In this document: positions 35,936 through 44,457 of the stretch, one piece after another
Numbering within the stretch: the first letter of the stretch is position 1
How the letters are laid out: every line of letters starts with the position of its first letter
The notes under the pieces: generated by a model
The model's input: the letters and a program-made list of their open reading frames with translations, nothing else
The model's database searches: none
What the model was told of the DNA's origin: nothing
NCBI RefSeq assembly: GCF_001974875.1
Contig: NZ_MTQD01000019.1
Location: 27,067-91,066, forward strand
Reading direction: 5' to 3'
DNA length: 64,000 nt
Source: Pseudoalteromonas sp. EB27
GTDB lineage: Bacteria > Pseudomonadota > Gammaproteobacteria > Enterobacterales > Alteromonadaceae
Translations under genes and position numbers: made by a program

Positions 35936-36592
35936 TTAACTAAATAAATAAGCTAAAGGTTCTTTCGCCCACGTAAATATCAGCAATACCAATAAAGATA
36001 TAAATATTAGCCATGCAGGCCAAGACGCTTTTGTTACTTTAGCCTCAGAGTCATCTGCTTTTAACTCTTTTGAGCCTGTGATCATCGCCTTAACTAGCGG
36101 CTTACCTTTTATTCTATAAACAATAATAGCTAATACATGTAAACCAATAGCATAAAGTAAAATGTCAAAATTCAGCTCATGTAGCCAATTTGCAAAATCA
36201 ATCGTATCGCTAGACACATATTGAGCAAGCGGGCCGTCAGTTAAAATGCCATCACTACTCATTAACCCGGTAATAAGCTGCGTAATTATAATTATAAAAA
36301 ATACCATTACCATACAGCTGCCAGGTGCTGAATGGCCTAGCGAGTCACTTGGTGTCTTTAGTGCCTTTAAAATAGCACGAGGAGAGTGCAGCAACCCACT
36401 TAATCTCGCGGTTTTACTTCCGATAATGCCCCATATTAAACGCGTTACGATGAGTGCTAAAGTAAAGAACCCAGCAACAAAATGAAGCTCAATCATGCCC
36501 TCTTCAATACTAAAATAAAGCACCGCAATACTTACAACCAAAAACCAATGAAAGCATCTAATAAACCCATCCCACACTTTTAACGTCGTCAT
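35936..36592 (-). CDS. cytochrome b561-type diheme membrane protein
   Basis: 218 residues with four core membrane helices plus a fifth hydrophobic segment at the C-terminus (LIFISLLVLLIFTWA). Histidines for two b hemes occur in RCFHWFL, ELHFVAGF, WLHELNF and GLHVLAI. The pattern fits the cytochrome b561 / Ni-Fe-hydrogenase b-subunit family that passes electrons between quinol and a periplasmic partner. No partner is adjacent, so its role is open. Divergent from azlC. Confidence 0.88.
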   Translation of the reverse strand: MTTLKVWDGFIRCFHWFLVVSIAVLYFSIEEGMIELHFVAGFFTLALIVTRLIWGIIGSKTARLSGLLHSPRAILKALKTPSDSLGHSAPGSCMVMVFFIIIITQLITGLMSSDGILTDGPLAQYVSSDTIDFANWLHELNFDILLYAIGLHVLAIIVYRIKGKPLVKAMITGSKELKADDSEAKVTKASWPAWLIFISLLVLLIFTWAKEPLAYLFS

Positions 36593-36699
36593 TGCGCCTA
36601 TCCTTAAAAAAACAGTATTATCTAATTCGTTAACTACTTTAACATCATAATATTAAGGTATCCTTATGAGCCATTCTACAAGCCGTGCGAGTAAATATC

Positions 36700-37404
36700 A
36701 TGCAACCAGTTAAAAAAGCTATTTTAAAAGGCTTTTTAGATATGCTACCACTGTGTTTAGCGGTTATTCCTTGGGGTATTTTATGTGGTTCTTTAGCGAT
36801 TCAAAATGGCTTTAGTGCACTAGAAACCCAAGCAATGTCGTTATTAGTCTTTGCAGGCTCTGCACAGCTTGTTGCAATTGAACTTATAGCGGGCAACACA
36901 CCATTGCTCACAATTTTATTCACAACATTTATTATTAGCTCTCGGCACTTTTTATACGGTTTAGCTGTGCGTCATAAGGTCATTGATCAACCTATGCGTT
37001 GGCGCTTACCAGTAAGTTTTGTATTAACCGATGAGCTATTTGCATTTTCTCACCATAGAAAAGCATACAGAACAAAAACACGTTTAATATACGCATTGAG
37101 CGCTGGTTTTAGCTTTTATATTGCATGGAATATTTGGACGTTAATTGGCATTGTAGCAGGCACAATGCTGCCCGATTTAACTAATTTAGGGCTCGACTTT
37201 GCCATTGCTGCCACGTTTATAGCTTTGGTTATTCCGGGCATTAAAAATTTAGCCTCACTCGTTACGGTAATTGTAGCAGGCATTAGTGCAACGCTTTTAA
37301 AAAGCACAGGATTTGAGTTATGGCTTGTTTGCTCAGCGCTGCTGGCAATGGCAGCAGGTTACAGCACAGCAAGACTAACCACTAAAAAGGAAGTAACGCC
37401 ATGA
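36700..37404 (+). CDS. azlC: AzlC family branched-chain amino acid exporter, large subunit
   Basis: 234 residues from the ATG at 36700 (MQPVKKAILKGF). About five to six membrane helices, with the AzlC signature AVIPWGILCGSLAIQNGFSALETQAMSLLVFAGSAQL and the SSRHFLYGLAV segment. With AzlD it exports branched-chain amino acids or their analogues. A better ribosome-binding site (AAGGTATCC) stands before a different ATG at 36666 whose frame closes after 15 codons over this start; either a leader peptide or an N-terminal frameshift is possible. Confidence 0.9.
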   Translation: MQPVKKAILKGFLDMLPLCLAVIPWGILCGSLAIQNGFSALETQAMSLLVFAGSAQLVAIELIAGNTPLLTILFTTFIISSRHFLYGLAVRHKVIDQPMRWRLPVSFVLTDELFAFSHHRKAYRTKTRLIYALSAGFSFYIAWNIWTLIGIVAGTMLPDLTNLGLDFAIAATFIALVIPGIKNLASLVTVIVAGISATLLKSTGFELWLVCSALLAMAAGYSTARLTTKKEVTP

Positions 37405-37700
37405 TGACGACTATTTTACTCATGGCGTGCATTACATTTTTTACGCGTTATTTATTTTTGCACCGTGCTTTACCGTTTAAAGTAGGCCCTAAAATGCAGC
37501 AATTTTTAAGCTTTAGTGCACCGGCAGTGCTTACAGCAATTTGGGTGCCTATCGTGTTTTTGAATGAAGATGGCATTAACTTAAACTGGCAAAATCCTTA
37601 TTTAAGCGCCGCGATAGTTGCCATTATTGTTGCCTACAAAACACATAATATCTATTACACAACGCTTGCCGGTATGGGGCTATTTCTAATTTTAAATTAG
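37401..37700 (+). CDS. azlD: AzlD family branched-chain amino acid exporter, small subunit
   Basis: 99 residues with three to four membrane helices; FFTRYLFLHRALPF and the SFSAPAVLTAIWVPIVF segment are typical. Its ATG overlaps the azlC stop by four bases, indicating coupled translation of the two-subunit exporter. Confidence 0.92.
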   Translation: MMTTILLMACITFFTRYLFLHRALPFKVGPKMQQFLSFSAPAVLTAIWVPIVFLNEDGINLNWQNPYLSAAIVAIIVAYKTHNIYYTTLAGMGLFLILN

Positions 37701-37772
37701 TGCGATCTTTATACTTTATGAAATACTGCACTCAGGTTAAAATGCGGCTAACAACAATAAAAAGACACCAAT

Positions 37773-38270
37773 ATGCACGCATTTCATCAATTAAGCGCAA
37801 CGAGCTTACAGGGTCAGCCTATCAACTTTAATGATTTTGAAGGTAAAGTTGTGCTTATTGTTAATACCGCAAGTAAATGTGGATTTACCTATCAATACGA
37901 GTCTCTGCAAGCTTTGCACAATAAGTATGCCAGCCAAGGTTTAGTTATTCTGGGATTTCCGTGCAATCAATTTGGTCAACAAGAACCCGGCGACGCTACA
38001 CAAATAGAGCAAGGGTGCTTAATTAATTTTGGTGTGAGTTTTTTAATGGCGGCCAAAGTAGATGTAAACGGTAAGCATGCTCATCCAGTCTTTCGTTATT
38101 TAAAATCAGCCTTGCCTGGTTTTTTAACACGCAAAATAAAGTGGAATTTTACTAAGTTTTTAATTGCAGCAGATGGCACGCCAATTAAACGCTATGCACC
38201 TTTCACTAAACCCGAAAAGCTAGAGCTTACAATTCAAAAAGCATTAGCAAAGGCTAAAAGCACGCTTTAA
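37773..38270 (+). CDS. glutathione peroxidase family thiol peroxidase
   Basis: 165 residues. The catalytic motif NTASKCGFTYQYESLQ carries Cys, not selenocysteine, and GFPCNQFGQQEPG holds a second Cys and the catalytic Gln; WNFTKFLI supplies the Trp-Asn. Such bacterial enzymes usually use thioredoxin. It reduces peroxides in the cytoplasm (no signal peptide). A terminator follows 5 bases after the stop. Confidence 0.94.
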   Translation: MHAFHQLSATSLQGQPINFNDFEGKVVLIVNTASKCGFTYQYESLQALHNKYASQGLVILGFPCNQFGQQEPGDATQIEQGCLINFGVSFLMAAKVDVNGKHAHPVFRYLKSALPGFLTRKIKWNFTKFLIAADGTPIKRYAPFTKPEKLELTIQKALAKAKSTL

Positions 38271-38275
38271 AAAGT

Positions 38276-38302
38276 AATAAAGAGGCGCAAGGCCTCTTTA
38301 TT
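38276..38302 (+). terminator. hairpin terminator after the glutathione peroxidase gene
   Basis: AATAAAGAGGC / GCCTCTTTATT around GCAAG, an 11-bp perfect stem; the T-richness is within the stem. Confidence 0.75.
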
Positions 38303-38388
38303 GCCAATACTATTGAGACTTAAACATACACATAACTGCACATTTAAATTCTCAATATTAATTGGTATTTTATTTATACTAGTGAAAT

Positions 38389-38607
38389 TTAATCGGTGTA
38401 ATCGCTTAAATCGTCTTCGCCTAGATTTTTACGCAAGCGTTTTTGCTCAAGGTAGTCTTCCAACTTCTTTTTAACCTTTTGCTTGTTCTTATCGTGTTGA
38501 TTACGTCCGAGCATTTCGTACTCGTCTTCAACAAAATCGTCATCTAGCGCATCGTAACTAAATGTCTTACCCACAACCCACTCCATAAAGTGTTTGAGAC
38601 CAACCAA
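38389..38607 (-). CDS. small charged hypothetical protein
   Basis: 72 residues, soluble, highly charged: an acidic patch (DALDDDFVEDEYE), a Lys-rich helix (KNKQKVKKKLEDYLEQKRLRK) and an acidic tail. Start and ribosome-binding site are not strong. Function unknown. Confidence 0.5.
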   Translation of the reverse strand: MVGLKHFMEWVVGKTFSYDALDDDFVEDEYEMLGRNQHDKNKQKVKKKLEDYLEQKRLRKNLGEDDLSDYTD

Positions 38608-38962
38608 GGATATTATTATCGCAATAGCCGGTAAAATTAAAAATGTTTAATGCCAAAGTGCTCTGCAAATTAACATCAAAATAAAGCCACGTGACTACTG
38701 TAAATAGTCTTCATGTCAGTAATGTGAATAAATAGCGCTAAATTTGAATTGAGGAAAGTGAGAGTTTTTTATCGTATCGATAAATAAAATTTATTAATTT
38801 TTATTAGTTAGCCAATTTGACTAAAAAATAGTTATTTATTAATTATTTTGACTTGCTAAAAAATAAAGAGAATCACTTAATCAATTGTTTTTTATGAAAA
38901 AATAAAACTGGCATCAAACTTGTTATTAATTAATCGTCATCAACAAAAAGTAGAGAACAAAC
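38608..38962. other. AT-rich intergenic region upstream of the YggN-like gene
   Basis: Very AT-rich, with several A/T tracts. A TTGACT at about 38848 and further AT-rich hexamers could be promoter elements but no pair is convincing. No frame or RNA recognised. An AATTGGTAT terminus of the kind bounding the 26.4-kb element occurs alone at about 38359, just outside this gap. Confidence 0.5.
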
Positions 38963-39757
38963 ATGAAAAAATTACTATTAGTTAGCGCATTAATTTGTAC
39001 GCCAGCCGCTATGGCTCATAACAACAACGATTCTGCAATTTCATTTAGTAACGATGAATGTAACGTCGAATTTAAAAACGATGTACGTATTAAGCCAAAC
39101 GAATTAGAAATTTTTACCGCCAATAATAAAACTATGCAATTTAATTCCCATGGTGACTTAACCGTTAATGGCGAGCTTGTAGCGCTTAATAGCTCACAAC
39201 GCGAAGCACTGAATAAGTACTCTGACAGCTTACGCACTCAATTACCTGAAGTAGCTAATATAGCGTTAGAGGGGGTTAAAATTGCCGGTGTGGCATTAGA
39301 AGAAGTAGGCAATGCATTTAATATTGACGGTCTTGATAATATGTCTGAGCTTATGGACGATATTAAAATTGAGGTAGAAAACACATTTTACCAGCAAGGT
39401 ACATTTGTAATGGGCCAACAAAGTTTTAATCAATTTGGCGAAAACTTTGAACAACAATTTGAGCAGCAGATAGAAACAGCGGTTGAATCAGCAGTAATGC
39501 AATCAATGGGCAGTATTTTAGTGGCTTTAGGTTCTGAGTTACTTGGTTCAGGCGGCGATATGGATGCCTTTGAACAACGCATGGAAAATATGGGTGCACA
39601 AATAGAAGAAAAAGTAGAGCTACATGCAAGCGCACTTGAAGAGAGAGCTAACTCTTTATGTGAAACCTTTGCTGATATTGCAAAACAAGAAGAGCAATTA
39701 GTAATGCAAGTGCCAGAGCTTAAAGGTTACCAGTTATTTAGCTTTAAACAAAATTAG
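38963..39757 (+). CDS. yggN: YggN family (DUF2884) exported protein
   Basis: 264 residues. Signal peptide about 1-18 (AMAH). The DUF2884 pattern is clear: CNVEFKNDVRIKPNELEIFTANNKTMQFNSHGDLTVNGELVALNSSQREAL, then a long helical part with Gln/Glu-rich segments (FEQQFEQQIETAVESAV). It is predicted to be periplasmic; function unknown in the family. A terminator follows. Confidence 0.88.
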   Translation: MKKLLLVSALICTPAAMAHNNNDSAISFSNDECNVEFKNDVRIKPNELEIFTANNKTMQFNSHGDLTVNGELVALNSSQREALNKYSDSLRTQLPEVANIALEGVKIAGVALEEVGNAFNIDGLDNMSELMDDIKIEVENTFYQQGTFVMGQQSFNQFGENFEQQFEQQIETAVESAVMQSMGSILVALGSELLGSGGDMDAFEQRMENMGAQIEEKVELHASALEERANSLCETFADIAKQEEQLVMQVPELKGYQLFSFKQN

Positions 39758-39784
39758 TACAGCAAACGTTATTTAACATCCCTT

Positions 39785-39821
39785 TGGCAGCACTTAAGTT
39801 TACTTAAATGCTGCTTTTTTG
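39785..39821 (+). terminator. intrinsic terminator after yggN
   Basis: GGCAGCACTTAAG-type left arm pairs with CTTAAATGCTGC, followed by T6. It also lies at the end of the convergent MocR gene. Confidence 0.82.
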
Positions 39822-39833
39822 TGTTTCCCAAAC

Positions 39834-41279
39834 TTACTTTTTAGCTAATAAAGTGAGCTTACCCAGAGTAATAATGGCTTGCTCTATCTGCTCGCTCCAC
39901 GGCACACCATAACTTAACCTTACGCAGCTTTTATACTTATTAGAGGCTGAAAAAATAAGCCCAGGGGTAATACTAATACCAACTTCAAGAGCAAGTAAAA
40001 ATAATTTTTGACTATCGTACTCGCTTCCTAAATCTAGCCACATTACACAGCCTCCTTTTGGATCGCTTATACGTGTATTTTTTGGCATAGCGTGTTGTAA
40101 ACACCATCGCATACGCTCTTTGTTATCGCGCAGGCGCTGCCTGAGTACCTTTAAGTTACGGTCGTACTCACCGCTGGCAATAAATTCTGATAACGCCCAT
40201 TGATTTATTAACGAAGCGGAGCAACTTAGTGCTCGTTTATATCGCCTCGCTTGCGTTGCAAATTTACCGGCAACTAACCAACCTACACGATAGCTCGGCG
40301 CAGCCGTTTTAGAAAAAGATGAGCAACTGATCACTAATCCTTTTTTAGAATACGCTAAAGCAGGTGTGCCTCGTTTCGCCGTAAAATATAAATCGCCGTA
40401 TACGTCATCTTCAATAAGCACTACGTCGTGGCTTTCGAGTAACTCCACCAGCTTCTGCCTGTTTGTATCTGGCATAAAGCTGCCTACAGGGTTGCTAATT
40501 GCTGTCGAGAATAAACACGCTTTTATGTCATGCTCATTTAAAGCGCGATCCAAATCGCTTAACCAAATGCCATTATCTGGACACAGTGGTATTTCGAGCG
40601 CTTTAAGCCCTAAGCTTTCTATTAGCTCTATAATTCCGTGATAACAAGGAGTCTCAATAGCCACTACATCGCCTGGCTTTGTCACGCACTTAAGCGCAAT
40701 AGCCATAGCCTCTTGCGCACCATTGGTGATCACAAGCTCGTCCATATCAATACCAATGCCAAAATCTAAATAGCGATGCACTAATTGTTTTTTCAGTGGT
40801 ACAAACCCATCAGTTGGGCCATAATTTATGGCTTTACTGCCCGCAATTGTCATTACACGGCGCATGTTTCTGGCGAGTGCTTTATCGGTAGGTGCTGCTG
40901 CAATTGGGTTGGCGATACCAAAAGGGACTACGTTAGCTTGATGAATCGCGCTATACACCTGCTCTATTAAGGCTTGTTTATTTACCACAACAGGTTCGCG
41001 ACTTAATTTAACTCGCTTAGGTAAATTATGAGCCATGCTAACGACTTTTAAAAAATATCCTGATTTTTCACGCGCCTCTACCAACCCTTGATCTTCAAGT
41101 GACTGGTAAGCCTGTTTTACAGTGGGGATACTTATATTTAAGTTATCTGCCATTTTACGCAGTGATGGAAGTTTTTCGCCGGGGAGTAAAACTTGTTGAG
41201 CGCTCATATCTCTAATCAACTGAATAACTTGCTGATATAAAAACTCATGCCCTTGGCTATTTTTTTGTCTTATCATCAC
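39834..41279 (-). CDS. MocR-type transcriptional regulator (GntR helix-turn-helix plus aminotransferase-like domain)
   Basis: 481 residues. A GntR winged helix (about 10-78; LPSLRKMADNLNISIPTVKQAYQSLEDQGLV) is joined to a fold-type I aminotransferase domain (about 110-480) with ITNGAQEA, the PLP aspartate in LIEDDVYGDLYF and the PLP lysine in SCSSFSKTAAPSYRVGWL. MocR proteins sense PLP-linked ligands. It is divergent from the EamA exporter, with CTGTATA repeats between, so it probably controls that gene and itself. Confidence 0.92.
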   Translation of the reverse strand: MMIRQKNSQGHEFLYQQVIQLIRDMSAQQVLLPGEKLPSLRKMADNLNISIPTVKQAYQSLEDQGLVEAREKSGYFLKVVSMAHNLPKRVKLSREPVVVNKQALIEQVYSAIHQANVVPFGIANPIAAAPTDKALARNMRRVMTIAGSKAINYGPTDGFVPLKKQLVHRYLDFGIGIDMDELVITNGAQEAMAIALKCVTKPGDVVAIETPCYHGIIELIESLGLKALEIPLCPDNGIWLSDLDRALNEHDIKACLFSTAISNPVGSFMPDTNRQKLVELLESHDVVLIEDDVYGDLYFTAKRGTPALAYSKKGLVISCSSFSKTAAPSYRVGWLVAGKFATQARRYKRALSCSASLINQWALSEFIASGEYDRNLKVLRQRLRDNKERMRWCLQHAMPKNTRISDPKGGCVMWLDLGSEYDSQKLFLLALEVGISITPGLIFSASNKYKSCVRLSYGVPWSEQIEQAIITLGKLTLLAKK

Positions 41280-41288
41280 ACACCAAAT

Positions 41289-41334
41289 CTGTATAGGTTA
41301 CATTTTTACTTTTCTGTATATGGTAAGTATACAG
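41289..41334. promoter_or_regulatory. CTGTATA operator repeats between mocR-like and EamA genes
   Basis: CTGTATA occurs at 41289-41295 and 41314-41320 in the same direction 25 bases apart, and inverted (TATACAG) at 41328-41334. The last two form a palindrome with a 7-base spacer. Two direct copies plus one inverted copy match the multi-repeat sites bound by MocR regulators. Confidence 0.6.
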
Positions 41335-41378
41335 ATAGGTCTTAAAATAGCCATTCAATCGGGCTTTGGAGACTAACC

Positions 41379-42308
41379 ATGAAAAGTGCAGCGCTATACA
41401 TTACAACCGTTTTAATTTGGGGCTCAACTTGGTTAGCCATAGAGTTTCAGTTAGGTGATATTGCGGTAGAGTTATCGTTATTTTATCGCTTTGCTATTGC
41501 AGCGCTTTTAATGTGGTTATATGTAGCGTACAAAAAACCCGACATGCGATTTAAGTTACTGGATCATGGCTTTTTTGTTTTATTAGCTATTTGTAATTTT
41601 GGATTAAATTATTTAATGCTTTACTGGGCACAAAATCACCTTACCTCAGCCATGACCTCTATTGCCTTTTCAATGCTGCTGGTTATGAACATAGTCAATA
41701 CTCGGTTATTTTTTGGTAAGCCAATCTCAAAACGAATTTATACAGGTGCTCTTCTCGCTGTATTAGGTATTACGTGTCTGTTTTGGCCACAGTTACAGCA
41801 GTTCGACTTGAGTAATGGTGCGTTGGTCGGGTTACTACTTGCCCTTGGTGGCACCTTTGTGGCTTCATTAGGAAACATGGTAAGCGTTCGTAATTCTCGT
41901 AAACAAATTGGTGTATTGCAAGGCAATGCATGGGGCATGCTATACAGCGCTATAGGCTTGGCTTTATATGTATTAATGAACGATGTGCAATTTAGTTTGA
42001 ATGCTCCACCAAGTTACTGGTTATCACTACTTTATCTATCAATATTTGGCACTGTAATCGCTTTTGGTTGCTACTTTGCTCTACTAAGAAATATAGGCCC
42101 TGAAAAAGCCAGCTACGTTATTGTTTTATTCCCATTAGTGGCAGTAACACTGAGTAGCTTTTTTGAAGGCTTTGAATGGCACGCAAATACCTTTGCAGGA
42201 TTTAGCCTAGTGCTATTAGGTAACGCCATTGTGCTTACCCCAACAAAACGAATTAACGCCTTTTTAGCTAATAGAGCAGTAGCTAAAAGTGGCTCCGTCC
42301 CCAGTTAG
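41379..42308 (+). CDS. EamA/DMT family exporter
   Basis: 309 residues with ten membrane helices in two EamA repeats. LIWGSTWLAIEFQLGDIAVELSLFYRF and the second-half GPEKASYVIVLFPLVAVTLSSFFEGFEW are typical of the 10-TM drug/metabolite transporters. MocR-controlled EamA proteins often export amino acids or related metabolites; the substrate is not readable. Terminator directly downstream. Confidence 0.9.
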   Translation: MKSAALYITTVLIWGSTWLAIEFQLGDIAVELSLFYRFAIAALLMWLYVAYKKPDMRFKLLDHGFFVLLAICNFGLNYLMLYWAQNHLTSAMTSIAFSMLLVMNIVNTRLFFGKPISKRIYTGALLAVLGITCLFWPQLQQFDLSNGALVGLLLALGGTFVASLGNMVSVRNSRKQIGVLQGNAWGMLYSAIGLALYVLMNDVQFSLNAPPSYWLSLLYLSIFGTVIAFGCYFALLRNIGPEKASYVIVLFPLVAVTLSSFFEGFEWHANTFAGFSLVLLGNAIVLTPTKRINAFLANRAVAKSGSVPS

Positions 42309-42332
42309 ACGCGTTATTAACGCAACTAACAC

Positions 42333-42364
42333 AAAAGCGCCTACCCTACTGTAGGCGCTTTTTT
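42333..42364. terminator. bidirectional intrinsic terminator
   Basis: AAAAGCGCCTAC / GTAGGCGCTTTT, 12-bp perfect stem with a CCTACT loop and T-runs on both strands. Its right arm overlaps the last codons of the minus-strand kinase pseudogene. Confidence 0.9.
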
Positions 42365-43499
42365 ATTGGCATATGAAAAAGTAAAGCCTGCCCATGCACA
42401 CTAATAACGGCTGGAGTTTTACCTACCAGTTCACCATCTGCTTCAATCAATAACCCTTCAGTTTTTATAGAAGCTGTATTTAAGCGACTGTAGTTAAGAT
42501 TTTTTATATGCTGATGGCGCTTAAAAAATAACTTCATAAAGCTTATTACATTATAAAAAAGCCCACCCGTTCGCATTTGATAACACTCAAGCAACCCATC
42601 AGTTAAATCTGCTTTTGGCGCTATTTCTAGACCACCACCAAAGTACTTATGATTAGCAAATACGGTAATTAAATTTTGATACTGCCTAGGGCGTGTTGAC
42701 CTTTGGTGGTTGAATTTGCAGCAGTATGTTTGGTTTTTAGGCAAGGCAGAGCCTATGCAGTGTGGTTATTCCCCATAAGTAGGCGATAACGCAGCATAAA
42801 TGCCAAACATGTGCTGCCCTTTGGGTTCTTTCTAGGGACGATTAACTCTTTGTTGCTCGGTTTTTACTTAGCCCACTAGGTTACAAACATCGCGCCGCAA
42901 TTTAATCGCCCCTAGATTGAACAAATTTCAATCCACAAAGATCAACACGCCCTAACATCGTTATTAAACGTACCTTGTAACTGCTGAGCTTGATAATAAA
43001 ATAGCTCTTTAATGCTCGTCCAACTGTAATCAAAAGATGAAAAACTAGCTTTAGCATTAATCGCTTTAACTACATGAGCATCAAACCCTACCCCTGCAAT
43101 ATTAATAAAATAGCGGCTATTAATTTTTCCTACATCAATTGCTGTCGGTGTATTAAATAATGCCTTTCGCCAATCATCTTCTTTGCAATTAAACCCTCTC
43201 GAGAAATCATTACCTGTACCGCAAGGCAATAATGCTAACGTACAGCTACTCCCTATTAACGCATTAACCGCCAAGCTCAATGTACCGTCTCCGCCAAGTA
43301 CAACTACTTTGGTAAATTTACTCAGTAGCAACCTTATTTGAGCGCAGTCATCGTTAAAGCTTCCCGTTGTAGTAAACATACAATAAGAAAAACTGCGTTT
43401 TTTACAGATGCTTTTAAGCCACATTAGTGGTTTTTCACTCTGTTTTTTTGTACTTGGTTTAATAATTATTAGTAGCGACAAGCTTTTTGTTTCCAACAA
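42346..43499 (-). pseudogene. diacylglycerol/lipid kinase (YegS/DgkB-like) interrupted by a MITE
   Basis: Two frames on the minus strand, 43499-42942 and about 42686-42346, make one lipid kinase. The first holds VVVLGGDGTLSLAVNAL and LLPCGTGNDFSRGF (nucleotide-binding GGDGT and GTGNDF motifs); the second holds FANHKYFGGGLEIAPKADLTDG and the C-terminal beta domain. Between them is a 264-bp element with a TA duplication. Removing it and one TA rejoins the reading frame as NNDV-RQYQNLI. In the current sequence the frame reads into the element's terminal repeat and stops within four codons (RAC-stop). The start (TTG) is uncertain. Such kinases phosphorylate diacylglycerol or sphingoid-like lipids. 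Confidence 0.9.
42689..42952. mobile_element. 264-bp MITE with GGGCGTGTTGA terminal repeats
   Basis: Left end GGGCGTGTTGACCTTTG and right end (inverted) GGGCGTGTTGATCTTTG differ at one base; similarity continues loosely to TTGAA. TA flanks both sides as a 2-bp target duplication. It has no coding frame, so it needs a transposase in trans, of a TA-targeting type (IS630/Tc1-like or IS5-group). Family assignment is open. Confidence 0.88.
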
Positions 43500-43808
43500 T
43501 GTATTTAATAACGAATAAAAAGAGTTTAATTGAATTTTTTTAATCTGAATAATTAGTCAAAAAAGGTTGTGTAAAATGCATAAAAATAAATATGAACACT
43601 CACAAGCATCAGTATTAAAGCAGATAAAGCCGACTTCATTGTAACTATTTATGCAAAAGCGATAATAAAAAACACTGAACCGCACGTTAATAAAACAAAC
43701 AAGGATTAGTTTAACTAATCCGTCAGGCTCAATTTTTATCGTTGTCTTTTTAATCAAACAACGTGCAAAATGCACGCGATTTCAACATATACAACCCGGA
43801 GCAAAATA
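43500..43808. other. spacer upstream of the 46-codon ORF
   Basis: AT-rich. A small hairpin CGTGCA / TGCACG with an AAA loop lies at 43762-43776, followed at 43798 by the GGAG ribosome-binding site of the small ORF. No other feature recognised. Confidence 0.5.
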
Positions 43809-43949
43809 ATGAAACCAATTAACACATTAAATCAAACAGCAGCAGCTCAAGTAGCAGTTAAACCAACTAACCGTAAAGCAAGAATGTTAGCTAAACTTAA
43901 CACTATTGGTAAAAGACTAGCACTTAGCGGCGCAGCTCAATATAAATAA
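43809..43949 (+). CDS. 46-residue small basic protein
   Basis: The ATG has a good CCGGAGC ribosome-binding site eight bases upstream. The product begins MKPINTLNQTAAAQVAVKP, is Ala/Lys/Asn-rich with a basic helix (NRKARMLAKLNTIGKRLAL) and ends GAAQYK. There is no signal peptide or membrane helix. Function unknown; the strong ribosome-binding site, upstream hairpin and intact short frame make it more than a chance frame. Confidence 0.6.
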   Translation: MKPINTLNQTAAAQVAVKPTNRKARMLAKLNTIGKRLALSGAAQYK

Positions 43950-44168
43950 TCACCCAACCATGATTATTTTTCGGTGCAGCGAACACTCAACCACTAAATG
44001 AAGTCACTTATTTAGCTCCCCCTTGTTTGCTGCAACCTATTTATTTTATTAAAAATTGCCTTAATTTCCCCTTATTTACAAAAAAAACCTCATTTACGTA
44101 CGTTTTTTAGGCAAACAGTCATTTTGCTATTTACACAGCGGTATCACCTAAGTATTATTCTGCGTCAC

Positions 44169-44259
44169 GGAGAGATGGCAGAGTGGTCGAATGCACCGGT
44201 CTTGAAAACCGGCATGGGTTTATAGCCCATCTAGGGTTCAAATCCCTATCTCTCCACCA
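44169..44259 (+). tRNA. tRNA-Ser (UGA)
   Basis: 91 bases including CCA. Acceptor GGAGAGA / TCTCTCC, anticodon arm CCGGT-CTTGAAA-ACCGG with anticodon TGA, a long variable arm (ATGGG..CCCAT) typical of Ser, and a T-arm AGGGTTCAAATCCCT. Confidence 0.97.
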
Positions 44260-44282
44260 TATTTTAATTGGTGGCTTTTTTT
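44254..44282 (+). terminator. terminator using the tRNA 3' end
   Basis: CCACCA, the tRNA 3' terminus, pairs with TGGTGG at 44269-44274, followed by CTTTTTTT. It would compete with tRNA folding, so it may be partial. Confidence 0.55.
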
Positions 44283-44311
44283 ACGTCCATCAATACAAAC
44301 GGTTATGCGTT

Positions 44312-44404
44312 GGAGAGGTGTCCGAGTGGCCGAAGGAGCTCCCCTGCTAAGGGAGTATAGAGTTTGTAGCTCTATCGAGGGTTCGAATCCCTCCCTCTCC
44401 ACCA
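44312..44404 (+). tRNA. tRNA-Ser (GCU)
   Basis: 93 bases including CCA. Acceptor GGAGAGG / CCTCTCC, anticodon arm CTCCC-CTGCTAA-GGGAG with anticodon GCT, a long variable arm, and T-arm GAGGGTTCGAATCCCTC. It is 52 bases after the tRNA-Ser(UGA). Confidence 0.97.
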
Positions 44405-44414
44405 TACTTAATTT

Positions 44415-44438
44415 AAACCACTTAATTGTGGTTTTTTT
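44415..44438 (+). terminator. terminator after tRNA-Ser(GCU)
   Basis: AAACCAC / GTGGTTT around TTAATT, then a T-run. Confidence 0.83.
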
Positions 44439-44457
44439 GTGCCTAAAATTTAACACC

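Noticed and set aside
38908..38930. Possible sigma-54 promoter (TGGCATCAAACTTG) before yggN
   Set aside because: The GG is present but the invariant GC at the correct 10-base spacing is GT, so it fails the -24/-12 rule.
42689..42952. Insert considered as an attC cassette or group II intron fragment
   Set aside because: Near-identical terminal inverted repeats and a TA duplication fit a MITE; there is no intron domain V or att structure.
43557..43775. Minus-strand 72-codon frame
   Set aside because: AT-rich, Phe/Cys-rich, no ribosome-binding site; looks like chance.
44238..44456. Minus-strand 72-codon frame with VEREGFEPS
   Set aside because: It is the reverse complement of the tRNA-Ser(GCU) gene and its flank; this peptide is a well-known false annotation at tRNA-Ser genes.
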